From contig NZ_QOHG01000017.1 in NCBI RefSeq assembly GCF_003319125.1, positions 1 to 64,000 on the forward strand: a DNA stretch of 64,000 nt, given 5' to 3'. The position numbers were made by a program, and so were the translations under genes. The notes beneath the pieces were generated by a model, which made no database searches, was not told the DNA's origin, and was given only the letters and a program-made list of their open reading frames with translations. Source of the DNA: Blastococcus sp. TF02A-26. Its GTDB lineage: Bacteria > Actinomycetota > Actinomycetes > Mycobacteriales > Geodermatophilaceae. Below are positions 8,836 to 18,927 of the stretch, in pieces (the stretch's first letter is position 1; every line of letters starts with the position of its first letter).

Positions 8836-11121
8836 ATGACGGGTCCGCTGCAGGTCGTCCTCGGGACGATCAGCGTCCTGTTCCTGATCGTCGCATCCGT
8901 GCTCGCCTACCGGGCGGTCCGCGCGATGATCCGCATCATCAAGATCGGCCAGCCCGACAGCAGCCGCAACGGCCCGGTCGGCCCGCGCCTCAAGACGCTC
9001 GCGGTCGAGTCGCTCGGCCACACCCGGATGCTCAAGTGGTCGGCCATCGGCGCCGCCCACTGGTTCGTCTTCCTCGGCTTCTACGGCCTGTTCCTCACCC
9101 TGGTCGAGGCGTTCGGCGAGGTCTGGAACCCGGAGTTCCACCTGCCGCTCATCGGTGAGTGGAGCCTGTGGAACCTCTTCGCCGACATCATCGGCACCGG
9201 CACGATCCTCGGGATCATCTACCTGATCTACCGGCGCCAGCGGGACCACCCGCGCCGGCAGGGCCGCACGAGCCGCTTCGCCGGGTCGAACGAGGGCCGC
9301 GGCTACTTCGTCGAGGCCGTCGTCCTCACCGTCGGCGTCTGCATCCTGCTGATCCGCGCGCTCAAGGTCTCCTCCCACCTGACCGACGCCCCCGGCTGGT
9401 CGCACCCGGTCTCCGGCGCCCTGGCGAACGTGCTGCCCGACAGCCCGACCCTGCTCTCGGTCGTCGCCTTCATCAAGATCGTCGTCTCGCTGACCTGGCT
9501 CGTGGTCATCAGCCGCATCCTCAACATGGGCGTGGCCTGGCACCGGTTCAGCGCCTTCTTCAACATCTACTTCAAGCGGAACGACGACGGCACCGTCGCC
9601 CTCGGCCCGCTGCAGCCGATGACCTCGAACGGCAAGCCGATCGACTTCGAGGACCCCGGCGAGGACGACGTCTTCGGTCGCGGCAAGATCGAGGACTTCA
9701 CCTGGAAGGGCATGCTCGACTTCACCACCTGCACGGAGTGCGGTCGGTGCCAGAGCCAGTGCCCGGCGTGGAACACCGGCAAGCCCCTGTCGCCGAAGAT
9801 GGTGATCATGGACCTGCGGGACCACCTCTACGCGAAGGCCCCGTACCTGCTGGGTGAGAAGACCGCCGCCGAGACCGCGCCGGACTACGACATCCTCAAG
9901 CCCAGCGACGAGCAGGTCTGGGCGTCGGGGTACGCCCGCATCGAGGGCACCAACGACGCCCAGGCGCACCGCCCGCTGGTCGGCACCCTCGAGGAGGGCG
10001 GGGTCATCGACCCCGACGTCCTGTGGAGCTGCACCAACTGCGGCGCCTGCGTCGAGCAGTGCCCGGTGGACATCGAGCACATCGACCACATCGACGACAT
10101 GCGGCGCTACCAGGTGCTCATCGAGTCCAGCTTCCCGTCCGAGGCCGGCGTGATGATGCGCAACCTCGAGAACCGCGGGAACCCGTGGGGCGTCAGCCCG
10201 AGCACCCGCGGCGAGTGGATCAAGGAGATGGACTTCGAGATCGAGGTCGCCGACGGTCCGCTCGACGAGGACGTCGAGTACCTGTTCTGGGTCGGCTGCG
10301 CCGGCGCCATCGACGACCGCGCGAAGAAGACCACCAAGGCCGTCGCCGAGCTGCTGCACACCGCGGGCGTGCGGTTCGCCGTCCTCGGCGAGGGCGAGAC
10401 CTGCTCGGGCGACCCGGCCCGCCGCATGGGCAACGAGTTCCTGTTCCAGATGCTGGCGCAGGAGAACGTCGCCACCCTCGACGGCGTCTTCGAGGGCCGC
10501 GTGCCCGGCATGCGCAAGGTCGTCACGACCTGCCCGCACTGCTTCAACTCGCTGGGCAAGGAGTACCCGCAGGTCGAGGGCCACTACGAGGTCGTGCACC
10601 ACACGCAGCTGCTCAGCCAGCTGCTCGAGGACGGCCGGCTCACCCCGGTCACCCCGGTGGACCGCAAGATCACGTACCACGACCCGTGCTTCCTGGGCCG
10701 GCACAACAAGGTCTACACGCCGCCGCGCGAGATCCTCGACTCCGTCCAGGGCCTCTCCACCCAGGAGATGCACCGCTGCAAGGACCGCGGCTTCTGCTGC
10801 GGCGCCGGCGGCGCGCGCATGTGGATGGAGGAGAAGATCGGCAAGCGGATCAACGTGGAGCGCACCGAGGAGGCCCTCGGCCTCGACCCGGACGTCATCT
10901 CCACCGCCTGCCCGTTCTGCATCACGATGCTCTCGGACGCCCTCACGTCCAAGAAGCAGAACGGCGAGGCCGCCGAGCACGTCGAGGTCCTCGACGTCAG
11001 CCAGATCCTGCTCCGCTCGATGGCGCCGGTCGGCACCCCGGGCACGGAGATGGGGGCCGACGTCGGCACCAAGGACGACGACGTGGCCGGGACCGGCTCC
11101 GCGGCCACGCAGCACGACTGA
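8836..11121 (+). CDS. Membrane (Fe-S)-binding oxidoreductase, HdrD/GlpC-like
   Basis: This 761-residue electron-transfer protein has about five N-terminal membrane helices resembling the nitrate-reductase gamma (haem b) domain. Two 4Fe-4S motifs follow (CTECGRCQSQCP from Cys299 and CTNCGACVEQCP from Cys399). Two cysteine-rich CCG-type domains complete it (FWVGCAGAID, TTCPHCFNS, FCCGAGGARMW, TACPFCITM), as in heterodisulfide reductase subunit D. It resembles the mycobacterial Rv0338c type and probably passes electrons between a soluble donor and the quinone pool. The ATG at 8836 has GGAGGGAAG upstream. It stands alone, ends in a strong terminator and is preceded by a possible operator. Its physiological donor is unknown. 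Confidence 0.87.
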   Translation: MTGPLQVVLGTISVLFLIVASVLAYRAVRAMIRIIKIGQPDSSRNGPVGPRLKTLAVESLGHTRMLKWSAIGAAHWFVFLGFYGLFLTLVEAFGEVWNPEFHLPLIGEWSLWNLFADIIGTGTILGIIYLIYRRQRDHPRRQGRTSRFAGSNEGRGYFVEAVVLTVGVCILLIRALKVSSHLTDAPGWSHPVSGALANVLPDSPTLLSVVAFIKIVVSLTWLVVISRILNMGVAWHRFSAFFNIYFKRNDDGTVALGPLQPMTSNGKPIDFEDPGEDDVFGRGKIEDFTWKGMLDFTTCTECGRCQSQCPAWNTGKPLSPKMVIMDLRDHLYAKAPYLLGEKTAAETAPDYDILKPSDEQVWASGYARIEGTNDAQAHRPLVGTLEEGGVIDPDVLWSCTNCGACVEQCPVDIEHIDHIDDMRRYQVLIESSFPSEAGVMMRNLENRGNPWGVSPSTRGEWIKEMDFEIEVADGPLDEDVEYLFWVGCAGAIDDRAKKTTKAVAELLHTAGVRFAVLGEGETCSGDPARRMGNEFLFQMLAQENVATLDGVFEGRVPGMRKVVTTCPHCFNSLGKEYPQVEGHYEVVHHTQLLSQLLEDGRLTPVTPVDRKITYHDPCFLGRHNKVYTPPREILDSVQGLSTQEMHRCKDRGFCCGAGGARMWMEEKIGKRINVERTEEALGLDPDVISTACPFCITMLSDALTSKKQNGEAAEHVEVLDVSQILLRSMAPVGTPGTEMGADVGTKDDDVAGTGSAATQHD

Positions 11122-11142
11122 GCACCACCCGCACCACCCCAC

Positions 11143-11178
11143 GACGGCGCGTGTCCCCCTCAGGGGGCACGCGCCGTC
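11143..11178 (+). terminator. Intrinsic-type terminator
   Basis: A stem of 16 pairs (11143-11159 with 11163-11178, one bulged T) closes a 3-base loop 21 bp after the Fe-S oxidoreductase stop. It is GC-rich with no U-tract. Confidence 0.8.
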
Positions 11179-11203
11179 GCGCGTCTGCGGATAGAACTGG
11201 CCG

Positions 11204-12169
11204 GTGCTCCTCCAGCTGCGGGTGACGGTCCCCCCGGACCGCACCGACGCCGTCCGCGACCTCTTCACCGCGTGCACGGGGACCGCCCACCTCGCCGTCC
11301 TCCCCGGTGCCGCGGTGAGCCCGCCCGGCGACCTCGTCCTCGCCGACGTCGCGCGCGAGTCCGCCGACGGGCTGATCCGCGCGCTGCGCGAGCTGCACGT
11401 CGACCGGGACGGCGCCATCGCCATGGAGACCGTGGACGCCGCGGTCTCGGCCGCCGCCGAGCGGGCGGAGGAGGCGGCCCCCGGCGACGGCGCCGACGCC
11501 GTGGTCTGGGAGCACGTGGTGCGCGCGACCGCCGCGGACTCGGCGCTGTCGGTCTCCTACCTGGCGTTCCTCACCATCGCGACGCTCCTCGCGGCCGCGG
11601 CGATCGTGAACGACTCGGCGATCCTCGTGATCGGGGCGATGGTGCTGGGGCCGGAGTTCGGGCCGCTGGCCGGGCTGGCGGTGGCCGCCGTCGACCGGCG
11701 GCGCTCCGTCGCCCGCACCGCGGCGCGGGCGATCGTCGTCGGCTTCGCCGTCGCCATCGCCGTCACCGCCCTGGTGTGCCTCGCCGGGCGCGGCCTGGGC
11801 TGGTTCGGCGTGGAGCTGCTCGGGTCCGAGCGCCCGCAGACGGGGTTCATCACCCGGCCCGACCGGTGGTCCTTCGTGGTCGCCGTCCTGGCCGGGGTGG
11901 CCGGCGTGCTGTCGCTGACCTCGGCGAAGAGCGGAGCGCTGGTCGGCGTCTTCATCTCGGTGACCACCGTGCCCGCCGCCGCGGACATCGCCCTGTCCCT
12001 GGCGCTCGGTGGTGCGGACGAGCTGGCCCGCGCCGCGCTGCAGCTCGGGATCAACCTCGCGGGGATCCTGCTCGCGGCGACGGCGACGCTGGCGGTGCAG
12101 CGGGCCGTCTGGCACCGCATGCCGCGGGTGGTGCCGCGGGTCGACGCCGTGCGGACGGCGACTCCTTAG
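11204..12169 (+). CDS. DUF389 family membrane protein
   Basis: This 321-residue inner-membrane protein belongs to the DUF389 family, whose function is unknown. Residues 1-95 form a soluble ferredoxin-like domain (LLQLRVTVPPD). The rest holds about six membrane helices, including the hallmark SAILVIGAMVLGPEFGPLAG. The GTG at 11204 is the first start after the terminator, and homology begins at once. It lies 54 bp before an exporter gene on the same strand and may share its transcript. Confidence 0.85.
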   Translation: MLLQLRVTVPPDRTDAVRDLFTACTGTAHLAVLPGAAVSPPGDLVLADVARESADGLIRALRELHVDRDGAIAMETVDAAVSAAAERAEEAAPGDGADAVVWEHVVRATAADSALSVSYLAFLTIATLLAAAAIVNDSAILVIGAMVLGPEFGPLAGLAVAAVDRRRSVARTAARAIVVGFAVAIAVTALVCLAGRGLGWFGVELLGSERPQTGFITRPDRWSFVVAVLAGVAGVLSLTSAKSGALVGVFISVTTVPAAADIALSLALGGADELARAALQLGINLAGILLAATATLAVQRAVWHRMPRVVPRVDAVRTATP

Positions 12170-12223
12170 CCCGGCGAAGGACCCGGTGGCGACCCCGCGC
12201 GTCCGCCGGAGGACCATCGACCG

Positions 12224-13576
12224 GTGACCCGCAGCGCCGACCGCACCACCCCCGCCCTCCCCGCGACGGCGGAACGGACCGGGGGCGGACGGCGGGGGCT
12301 GCTGCTCGTGGGCGTGGCCATCGTGCTCACCGGGCTGAACCTGCGCACGGCGGTCAACAGCGTCGGCCCGGTGCTGGAGGAGCTCGAGCGCGGCCTCGGC
12401 ATCTCCAGCAGCGCGGCCGGGCTGATCACGACCATGCCGGTGCTGTGCTTCGCGGCCATCGGCTTCGCCGGTCCGCCGCTGGCCGCGCGCTACCGCGACG
12501 GCCACGTCCTCGCCGGCGCCCTGCTGGCCATGGCCGCCGGCCTGGTGGTCCGGGCGGTGGCCGGGTCCTTCGCCCTGTTCCTCGTCGGCACCGTTCTGGC
12601 GATGGTCGGCGGAGCCCTGGGCAACGTGCTGCTGCCGAGCCTGGTCAAGCGCCACTTCCCCACCCGGACCGGGCTGCTCGTGGGCGCCTACAGCGCCGCG
12701 ATGGCCTCCGGTGGCGCCGTCGCGTCGCTGGCCGCCGCCCCGATCGCCGAGGCCGGTGGGGAGGACGGCTGGCGGTGGGCGCTCGGCGTCTGGGCGGTGC
12801 TGGCCGTGGTCGCCGCGCTGCCGTGGCTGGCGGTGCCGGCCCGGCCCGGCGCCTCCCGGGGCACGCACGTCGCCGTGCGGATGCGCTCCCTGGCCCGCAG
12901 CCCGCTCGCGATCGCGCTGGCGGTCTTCTTCGGGCTGCAGGCCACGCAGGCCTACGTCGTCGTCGGTTGGTCGGCGCAGTACCTGCGGGACTCGGGGCTC
13001 AGCGCGGCCACCGCGGGCCTGCTGCTCGCCCTGAACACCGCGGTGGTGATCCCGATCAACGCCGTCGTCCCCGCGCTGACCGTGCGACCGCACCTCCAGC
13101 GGCCGATGCTGCTGGGCTTCATGGCCTGCTACGTCGCCGGCTGGGTGGGCCTGTGGGTCGCGCCGACCGCGGCGCCGTGGCTGTGGATGTCCCTGCTGGC
13201 GGTCGGGCTGGGCACCTTCGCCATGGTCCTGACCCTCATCGGGCTGCGTGCCCGCACCCCGGAGACCACGGCCGCGCTGTCCACGGTCACCCAGGGCTGG
13301 GGCTACGTGCTCGCCGGCGTCGGGCCGCTGCTGGTCGGCGTCCTGCGCGGGAGCACGGGTGGCTACACGGGGATGTTCGTCATCGTCCTGGCCGGCGTCG
13401 CCGGGCTGACCGCCACCGGCTGGCTGGTCACGCGGCAGCGCTACGTCGACGACGAGGTCCCCGGCTGGGCACCGCGCCGGGAGGACGACGTGGTGGGGAC
13501 GGCGAGCGGAGAGCCGCCCGTCGTCGTCAGGGAGCCGGTCGTCAGGGAGCCGGGCGGCGGGTCTCCGCGCGGGTGA
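12224..13576 (+). CDS. CynX/NimT-type MFS transporter
   Basis: This 450-residue, 12-helix transporter belongs to the CynX/NimT branch of the major facilitator superfamily, whose members include a cyanate transporter and a nitroimidazole-resistance pump. The diagnostic start of the first helix pair is [17 protein letters not shown], followed by [13 protein letters not shown]. The GTG start at 12224 gives a short polar N-terminus before helix 1. The last 35 bp overlap the convergent dcd gene, so this C-terminal tail (rich in Val, Pro and Gly) may be poorly constrained. The substrate cannot be inferred. Confidence 0.85.
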   Translation: MTRSADRTTPALPATAERTGGGRRGLLLVGVAIVLTGLNLRTAVNSVGPVLEELERGLGISSSAAGLITTMPVLCFAAIGFAGPPLAARYRDGHVLAGALLAMAAGLVVRAVAGSFALFLVGTVLAMVGGALGNVLLPSLVKRHFPTRTGLLVGAYSAAMASGGAVASLAAAPIAEAGGEDGWRWALGVWAVLAVVAALPWLAVPARPGASRGTHVAVRMRSLARSPLAIALAVFFGLQATQAYVVVGWSAQYLRDSGLSAATAGLLLALNTAVVIPINAVVPALTVRPHLQRPMLLGFMACYVAGWVGLWVAPTAAPWLWMSLLAVGLGTFAMVLTLIGLRARTPETTAALSTVTQGWGYVLAGVGPLLVGVLRGSTGGYTGMFVIVLAGVAGLTATGWLVTRQRYVDDEVPGWAPRREDDVVGTASGEPPVVVREPVVREPGGGSPRG

Positions 13577-14132
13577 AGTTCCGGAAGGACCGGGACGGCG
13601 TCGGTCCGCGCTGGTCCTGGTAGCGGGAGCCGTACACCGCCGAGCCGTACGGGTGCTCCGCGGCGCTGGTGAGCCGGAACAGGCAGAGCTGGCCGATCTT
13701 CATGCCGGGCCACAGCGTGATCGGCAGGTTCGCCACGTTGGACAGCTCCAGCGTGATGTGCCCCGAGAAGCCGGGGTCGACGAAACCGGCCGTGGAGTGC
13801 GTGAGCAGACCGAGCCGGCCCAGCGAGCTCTTGCCCTCCAGCCGGGCGGCGAGGTCGTCGGGGATGGAGACGACCTCCAGCGTCGAGCCGAGCACGAACT
13901 CGCCGGGGTGCAGCACGAAGGGCTCGTCGCCCTCCGGCTCGACCAGCGTGGTCAGGTCGTCCTGCTGCTGCGCGGGGTCGATGTGGGTGTACCGGGCGTT
14001 GTTGAACACCCGGAAGAACCGGTCCAGCCGGACGTCGATGCTCGACGGCTGGACCAGGCCGGGGTCGTGGGGCTCGATGCCCAGACGCCCCTCGGCGATC
14101 GCGGCCGTGATGTCGCGGTCGGACAGCAGCAT
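13542..14132 (-). CDS. dcd: dCTP deaminase, probably bifunctional (dUMP-forming)
   Basis: The enzyme converts dCTP to dUTP and, in the actinobacterial form, on to dUMP for thymidylate synthesis. The 196-residue protein shows [12 protein letters not shown] at its start, the nucleotide-binding [10 protein letters not shown] and the catalytic region [12 protein letters not shown] with the conserved Glu. Length and motifs agree with the mycobacterial Dcd:Dut type. The ATG at 14132 is the natural start. The 3' end overlaps the convergent transporter gene by 35 bp. Confidence 0.93.
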   Translation of the reverse strand: MLLSDRDITAAIAEGRLGIEPHDPGLVQPSSIDVRLDRFFRVFNNARYTHIDPAQQQDDLTTLVEPEGDEPFVLHPGEFVLGSTLEVVSIPDDLAARLEGKSSLGRLGLLTHSTAGFVDPGFSGHITLELSNVANLPITLWPGMKIGQLCLFRLTSAAEHPYGSAVYGSRYQDQRGPTPSRSFRNFTRAETRRPAP

Positions 14133-14289
14133 GGCCGGAGTCTAGGGACACGCCGCGGTCACCCCTTCGGACTGATCCGGCGCCACCTGCCTCAAGACCC
14201 GCGCGGACCTGGTCGATCCCGTTCCGCCGGTCCATGCACGGACCGGTCGTCGTCCGGGGGAGCGCCCCGGCCCCGTGGGGAGAACATCC

Positions 14290-17070
14290 GTGCCACACCT
14301 GACCAGGCGTGCCCAGGCCGTCGTCCTCGTGACGGCGGCCGTGGCCGGCTACTCCGGCGCCGCCGTGTACTCGGCTCTGGCGGGTCCGGACCTGCCACCG
14401 GTGCAGATCGCGAGCGACTTCGGGCCCGGTGACGGGCTCACCCGGTACGTGGTGACCGCGAGCGCCGGGGACGCCACCCCGCTGCTCGGGGCGCTGGAGG
14501 TCCTGCCCGGCGTCGCCAGCGCCCAGCGGCTGACCGACGGCAGCGCCCTGGTCGCCACCGACGGCCTCGCCCCCGACGTGCTGCGCGCGGTGACCGGCGT
14601 GGCCGACGTCGCCCCCAGCCCGACGCTCCCGGTGTTCGGCACCGTGACCGACCCGTACTGGTCGTCCTACGGCTGGAACCTGGAGAACAGCGGCAGCAAC
14701 GCCTACCAGCAGAGCGCCGTCGCCGACGCCGACGCCGACGCGACCGCGGGCTGGGAGGCCGGCACGGGCGGTGGCGTCGTGGTGGCCGTCGTCGACACCG
14801 GCTACGACTCCGACCACCCGGACCTGGCCGGGGCGCTGTGGACCAACCCCGACGAGCGCTGCGGCGGCGCGGACACCGACGGCAACGGCAAGGCCGGCGA
14901 CTGCCACGGCTGGAACTTCACGACCAACTCCGCCGACGTCGACAACGGCGTCAACGGCACGCACGGGGCCAGCGTGGCCGGCGCCGTGGGCGCCCGCGCC
15001 GGCAACGGCCGGGGGACGGCGGGCATCGCGCCCGAGGTCACGATCATGCCGCTGGTCATCGGCAGCGGCAGCGGCGTCGACGTGATGCTGGGTGCCGAGG
15101 CGATCCGCTACGCCGCCGACCACGGCGCGGACGTCGTCAACGCCTCGTGGGGCGGCCAGGTGAGCGGCTACCCGCTCACCGTGCTCCGCTCCGCGGTCGC
15201 CTACGCCGCGACGAAGGGCACCATCGTGGTGGCCGCGGCGGGCAACGACTCCGCCGACCGCGACACGTCGCCGGTGTACCCGGCGAGCCTCACCGAGGAC
15301 ACGGTGGTCACCGTCGGCGCGACGACCGCCTCGGACACGGTCAGCGACTTCTCCGCCTACGGCGCGACGTCGGTCGACGTGTTCGCCCCTGGCACGCTGG
15401 TCTTCAGCACCTGGAACGACGGCGGCTACCGGCTGACCAGCGGCACCTCGATCGCCGCACCGCAGGTGGCGGGGGCCCTGGCGCTGTACCGGGCGGCCAT
15501 GCCCGGAGCCACCCCGCAGGAGGTCCGGCAGGCGCTGCTGGACGACGCACAGCGGGTCCCCGCGCTGGCGGGCCGTGCGGTGACCGGGGGCCGGCTGACC
15601 CTCGAGGGGCTGGCGGCGGTCGGTACCGGCGCCGTCCGGTACAGCTTCGCGTCGGTGAACGCCCCGGCCGCCGGCCCGGTGACGCCGACGGTGAGCGTGA
15701 CCGGCACCGCCGCGGCGGGCACCTACGCGGTCACCCTGGGCCTGGGCATGGCCCACGACGGCGAGGTCTGGGCCGTCGCCGACGAGCCGATCACCCTCGC
15801 CGGCGCGACCCTGACCACCGGGGACACCGGCATGGTCGGCTTCACCCTGGGCGGCCGCGCCTCGCTCGACGGCCTGGTGCTCTCCCCGCGCCTGGACCTG
15901 GGTGAGGGCCGCTACGTGCTCACCGTCCAGCTGTACCGCGACGGGGACCCGCTGGGTCGCACCACCGCCGTGCCGGTGCTGGTGGGCGCTGCGGCGACGA
16001 CGCCACCGGCCGATCCGGGGACCGGCGGGGGCACCACCCCCGGCACGGGCGGCGGCACCACTCCGGGCTCGGGAGGCAGCGGCTCCGGCGGTGGCACGCC
16101 CGGCACCGGTGGCGGCACCACCCCGGGCTCGGGCGGCGGCACCACCCCGGGCACCACGCCGGGCACCACGCCCGGCGGCACCGGCGGCGGCACGCCCGGC
16201 ACCGGCGGCAGCGGCACCCCGGGTACCGGCGGCGGCACCACCCCGGGCACCACGCCCGGAGACAGCGGAGCCGGCACCACGCCCGGCGACAGCGGGGCCG
16301 GCACCACGCCCGGCACCGGTGGGAGCGGCAGCACCCCCGGCAGCACCCCCGGCACCACGCCGGGCAGCGGCGGCTCCGGCACGGGCGGCTCGGGTACGGG
16401 CGGCTCGGGTACCGGCGGCGCCGGCTCCGGGGGCACCACGCCCGGCTCCGGGGGCACCGCGCCGGGCGGCGGGGGCACCGCGCCGGGCGGCGGGACCATC
16501 ACCTATCCCGCGACCGGTCCCTTCCAGGTCACCTCCATCAACCCCACGCAGGTACCCGAGGCGGGCGGCACGACCGTGACCGTCACGGCCCAGGCGCTGC
16601 CTGCCGGTGTCCGGGTCCGTGTCGGCGACACGGCCGCGGCGACGGTGGTCAGCTCCTCGACCACCCGGGTGGTCTTCCGGGCGCCGGCCCGTTCGGCCGG
16701 CACCTACGACGTCCACCTGTTCGCCCCCGACGGCACCACCCAGGTGCTGACCGGCGCGCTGACGTACGTCGGTGCCGCCGGGACCGGCGGCGGGACCCCC
16801 GGGACGGGCGGCGGGACCCCGCCGGGCACCGGCGGGGGCACCACGCCCGCGCCGGGCGGCACGACGCCGGGCACCACGCCGGGTGGCACGCCGCCGGGCG
16901 GGTCCACGCCCGGTGGGACCACACCGGATGGCTCGACGCCGGGCACCGGGGCCTCGAGCACGACCGGGCCGAACGGCGAGCGGCTGGTCCGCACGACACG
17001 GTTCGGCTCGCTCGACGCCGCGTTCTGGGCGATGGACTGCTCCACGTCCTGCTACGGCCGGGCGCTCTGA
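14290..17070 (+). CDS. Secreted S8 subtilisin-like serine peptidase with IPT/TIG domain
   Basis: This large extracellular protease has 926 residues. The GTG at 14290 is chosen because GGGGAGA lies 6-7 bp upstream and a signal-peptide-like hydrophobic stretch (VVLVTAAVAGYSG) follows. GTG 14275 is an alternative. An N-terminal propeptide-like region precedes the subtilase domain with triad Asp169 (VVDTGYDSDHPD), His225 (GTHGASVAGA) and Ser387 (SGTSIAAPQ). A beta-type region follows, then a long Gly/Thr/Pro linker, an IPT/TIG immunoglobulin-like domain (about residues 740-830), a second linker and a C-terminal segment with two Cys. No sorting signal is evident. It may be a surface or secreted protease. 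Confidence 0.9.
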   Translation: MPHLTRRAQAVVLVTAAVAGYSGAAVYSALAGPDLPPVQIASDFGPGDGLTRYVVTASAGDATPLLGALEVLPGVASAQRLTDGSALVATDGLAPDVLRAVTGVADVAPSPTLPVFGTVTDPYWSSYGWNLENSGSNAYQQSAVADADADATAGWEAGTGGGVVVAVVDTGYDSDHPDLAGALWTNPDERCGGADTDGNGKAGDCHGWNFTTNSADVDNGVNGTHGASVAGAVGARAGNGRGTAGIAPEVTIMPLVIGSGSGVDVMLGAEAIRYAADHGADVVNASWGGQVSGYPLTVLRSAVAYAATKGTIVVAAAGNDSADRDTSPVYPASLTEDTVVTVGATTASDTVSDFSAYGATSVDVFAPGTLVFSTWNDGGYRLTSGTSIAAPQVAGALALYRAAMPGATPQEVRQALLDDAQRVPALAGRAVTGGRLTLEGLAAVGTGAVRYSFASVNAPAAGPVTPTVSVTGTAAAGTYAVTLGLGMAHDGEVWAVADEPITLAGATLTTGDTGMVGFTLGGRASLDGLVLSPRLDLGEGRYVLTVQLYRDGDPLGRTTAVPVLVGAAATTPPADPGTGGGTTPGTGGGTTPGSGGSGSGGGTPGTGGGTTPGSGGGTTPGTTPGTTPGGTGGGTPGTGGSGTPGTGGGTTPGTTPGDSGAGTTPGDSGAGTTPGTGGSGSTPGSTPGTTPGSGGSGTGGSGTGGSGTGGAGSGGTTPGSGGTAPGGGGTAPGGGTITYPATGPFQVTSINPTQVPEAGGTTVTVTAQALPAGVRVRVGDTAAATVVSSSTTRVVFRAPARSAGTYDVHLFAPDGTTQVLTGALTYVGAAGTGGGTPGTGGGTPPGTGGGTTPAPGGTTPGTTPGGTPPGGSTPGGTTPDGSTPGTGASSTTGPNGERLVRTTRFGSLDAAFWAMDCSTSCYGRAL
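16015..16500 (+). repeat. Degenerate in-frame PGTGGG-type coding repeat (first linker)
   Basis: About 160 codons encode a low-complexity tract built from TPGTGGG, TPGSGG and GDSGAGT units. The bases ACCCCGGG and GGCACC recur throughout. A shorter tract of the same kind lies at 16786-16965 after the IPT domain. This is protein-level linker repetition inside the subtilase, likely variable in length between strains. Confidence 0.85.
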
Positions 17071-17094
17071 CGGCACCCGCACCACCGCACCACC

Positions 17095-17129
17095 GCAGCG
17101 CCCGTCCGGGACCCCCGGGCGGGCGCTGC
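17095..17129 (+). terminator. Terminator hairpin after the subtilase
   Basis: A 16-pair stem (17095-17110 with 17114-17129, one G-T pair) closes a 3-base loop 24 bp past the stop codon. Confidence 0.75.
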
Positions 17130-17221
17130 GGCGCTCACGGGAAGCGGCCGAACCGGTTCCGGCCGACCGAGGCACTGCCGATGAGGGAGGCGTTCCGTCC
17201 GTACCCGACCATGGAGCCCCC

Positions 17222-17800
17222 GTGCCGGACACCCTCGCCCCTCCCGGCGCCTCCCGGACCGCGCGCCGCGTCGTCCGTCCCACCGGGGAGGAGCGCACCT
17301 TCTCCGCCGACGAGCTGATCGTGTCCAAGACCGACCGGCGCGGGCTCATCACCTACGCCAACGACGTGTTCCTGCGGGTCGGCGCCTACACGCTGGACGA
17401 GGTCATCGGGCAGCCGCACAACCTGATCCGCCACCCGGAGATGCCCCGGGCGGTCTTCAAGCTGCTGTGGGACACCCTGGCCGAGGGCCGCGAACTGTTC
17501 GCCTACATCGACAACCTGGCCGCCGACGGCGCCTCGTACTGGGTCCTCGCGCACGTGACGCCGTCCTACGACGCCGGCTGCCGCGTCGTCGGCTACCACT
17601 CCAACCGTCGCCGCCCGTCACCGCGCGCGGTCGACCGCCTCCGGCCGCTGTACCAGCAGCTCCTCGCCGAGGAGCGCCGGCACACCAGCGCCCGCGCCGC
17701 CGTCGAGGCCTCCTCGGCCCTGCTCGCCGAGCTCGTCGCGGCACAGGCGGGGTCGTACGAGGAGTTCATCTGGTCGGTCATCGACGCCGAGGAGCGCTGA
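17222..17800 (+). CDS. Aer-like PAS domain protein (redox/oxygen sensor half)
   Basis: This 192-residue soluble protein is essentially one PAS domain of the aerotaxis-receptor type: [19 protein letters not shown], then [20 protein letters not shown] and [10 protein letters not shown]. In Aer that fold binds FAD and senses redox state. A helical C-terminus (about residues 120-190) follows and there is no membrane segment. The GTG at 17222 has GGAG about 6 bp upstream. Its stop lies 1 bp before the chemoreceptor gene, so the two are one operon and together make up the parts of a single Aer-type receptor. FAD binding is inferred, not seen. Confidence 0.85.
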   Translation: MPDTLAPPGASRTARRVVRPTGEERTFSADELIVSKTDRRGLITYANDVFLRVGAYTLDEVIGQPHNLIRHPEMPRAVFKLLWDTLAEGRELFAYIDNLAADGASYWVLAHVTPSYDAGCRVVGYHSNRRRPSPRAVDRLRPLYQQLLAEERRHTSARAAVEASSALLAELVAAQAGSYEEFIWSVIDAEER

Positions 17801-17801
17801 C

Positions 17802-18758
17802 GTGGGCATGCGGGCGAACGGACGGCGCGGTGACGCCGAGGAACTGGCCGTCTACCGGGCCTTCGTGGCGCAGCTGACCGCGTCCTGCGCCGCGGCGGCT
17901 CGCGGCGACCTGGAGGCGAGGGTCACCCCGGTGCCGGGCTCGGACGCACTGCCGGACCTGGTGGCACTGGGGGCCGAGGTCAACCGCGTGCTCGACGTCG
18001 GCGACGCCTTCGTCCGGGAGTCGAGCGCGGCGCTCGCAGCGGCTGCCGAGGGCCGCTACCACCGGAAGGTGCTGCTCACCGGGCTGGCCGGCGCCTACCG
18101 GAAGGCGGCGACCGACATCAACACCGCGCGCGAGGCGATGCAGCGGACCAGCGGCCGGGTCGCCGAGGCCCAGGACGCCCGGCTGACCATGGCCGACGGG
18201 TTCGAGTCGGTCGTGCTGGCGATGTCCGAGCAGGTCGCCGCCGCGGCCACCGAGCTGAGCGCGACCGCGGCCGGCCTGGCCTCGGCCGGGACGGCGGCCA
18301 CCACCGAGGTGGAGAACGCGCAGAGCACGATCGCGTCGCTGACCCGGTCCTCCGCCGAGATCGTCGAGATCATCGCGCTGATCGACGCCATCGCGGCCCA
18401 GACCCGGCTGCTGGCGCTCAACGCGACGATCGAGGCGGCTCGCGCCGGGGAGGCCGGCAAGGGCTTCGCCGTCGTCGCCTCCGAGGTCAAGGAGCTGGCC
18501 GACCAGACCGCACGGGCCACCGAGCGGGTCGCCGGCCAGGTCGAGCAGATCGGCAGGGCGTGCGAGGACGTCGCCTCGGTGATGAGCGGCATCGGCGGCA
18601 CGGTCGGCGAGATGAACGGGCTGAGCGACGGCATCGCCGAGGCGGTCGACGGCACCCTGTCCGCGGGCCTGGCCGGTACCGAGGGCGCGGGCCTCTCCCG
18701 CATGGCCGAGCAGCTGCGCGCGGAGGCGATCTCCTTCCTGGGCGAGATGCGCCGCTGA
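17802..18758 (+). CDS. Soluble methyl-accepting chemotaxis protein
   Basis: This 318-residue chemoreceptor has no membrane segment. The N-terminal half has HAMP-like pieces ([11 protein letters not shown] and [11 protein letters not shown]). The C-terminal half is the signalling coiled coil with the conserved hairpin tip ([19 protein letters not shown], then [13 protein letters not shown]) that contacts CheA and CheW. It is short for a chemoreceptor and has no ligand domain of its own. The PAS protein encoded 1 bp upstream probably supplies the sensing function. No che genes lie in this window, so its kinase partner is elsewhere. Confidence 0.88.
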   Translation: MGMRANGRRGDAEELAVYRAFVAQLTASCAAAARGDLEARVTPVPGSDALPDLVALGAEVNRVLDVGDAFVRESSAALAAAAEGRYHRKVLLTGLAGAYRKAATDINTAREAMQRTSGRVAEAQDARLTMADGFESVVLAMSEQVAAAATELSATAAGLASAGTAATTEVENAQSTIASLTRSSAEIVEIIALIDAIAAQTRLLALNATIEAARAGEAGKGFAVVASEVKELADQTARATERVAGQVEQIGRACEDVASVMSGIGGTVGEMNGLSDGIAEAVDGTLSAGLAGTEGAGLSRMAEQLRAEAISFLGEMRR

Positions 18759-18763
18759 TCGGG

Positions 18764-18794
18764 CCGGCGCCGGGGCGGTCCGCCCCGGCGCCGG
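18764..18794 (+). terminator. Terminator hairpin after the chemoreceptor
   Basis: A perfect 14-bp GC stem (18764-18777 with 18781-18794) closes a 3-base loop 5 bp after the stop codon. Confidence 0.75.
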
Positions 18795-18927
18795 ACGGCC
18801 GCCGGACGCCGCATGTACGGTTCTGGGGATCGCGGGGACGGCCCACTCCCGGGCCCAGCACCGGTGGACGCGTGTCCCCCTCCGCGCCATCGGCCAGCGG
18901 ATCGTCGCGGAGCGTGGGAGGTCGTGC

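Noticed and set aside
16015-16965. Regular short repeats that could suggest a CRISPR array
   Set aside because: The units are in frame, degenerate and encode a Gly/Thr/Pro linker, with no constant repeat-spacer spacing.
13441-17352. 1303-codon minus-strand frame across the subtilase
   Set aside because: It runs antisense to a complete subtilase with intact catalytic triad, and the translation is compositional noise.
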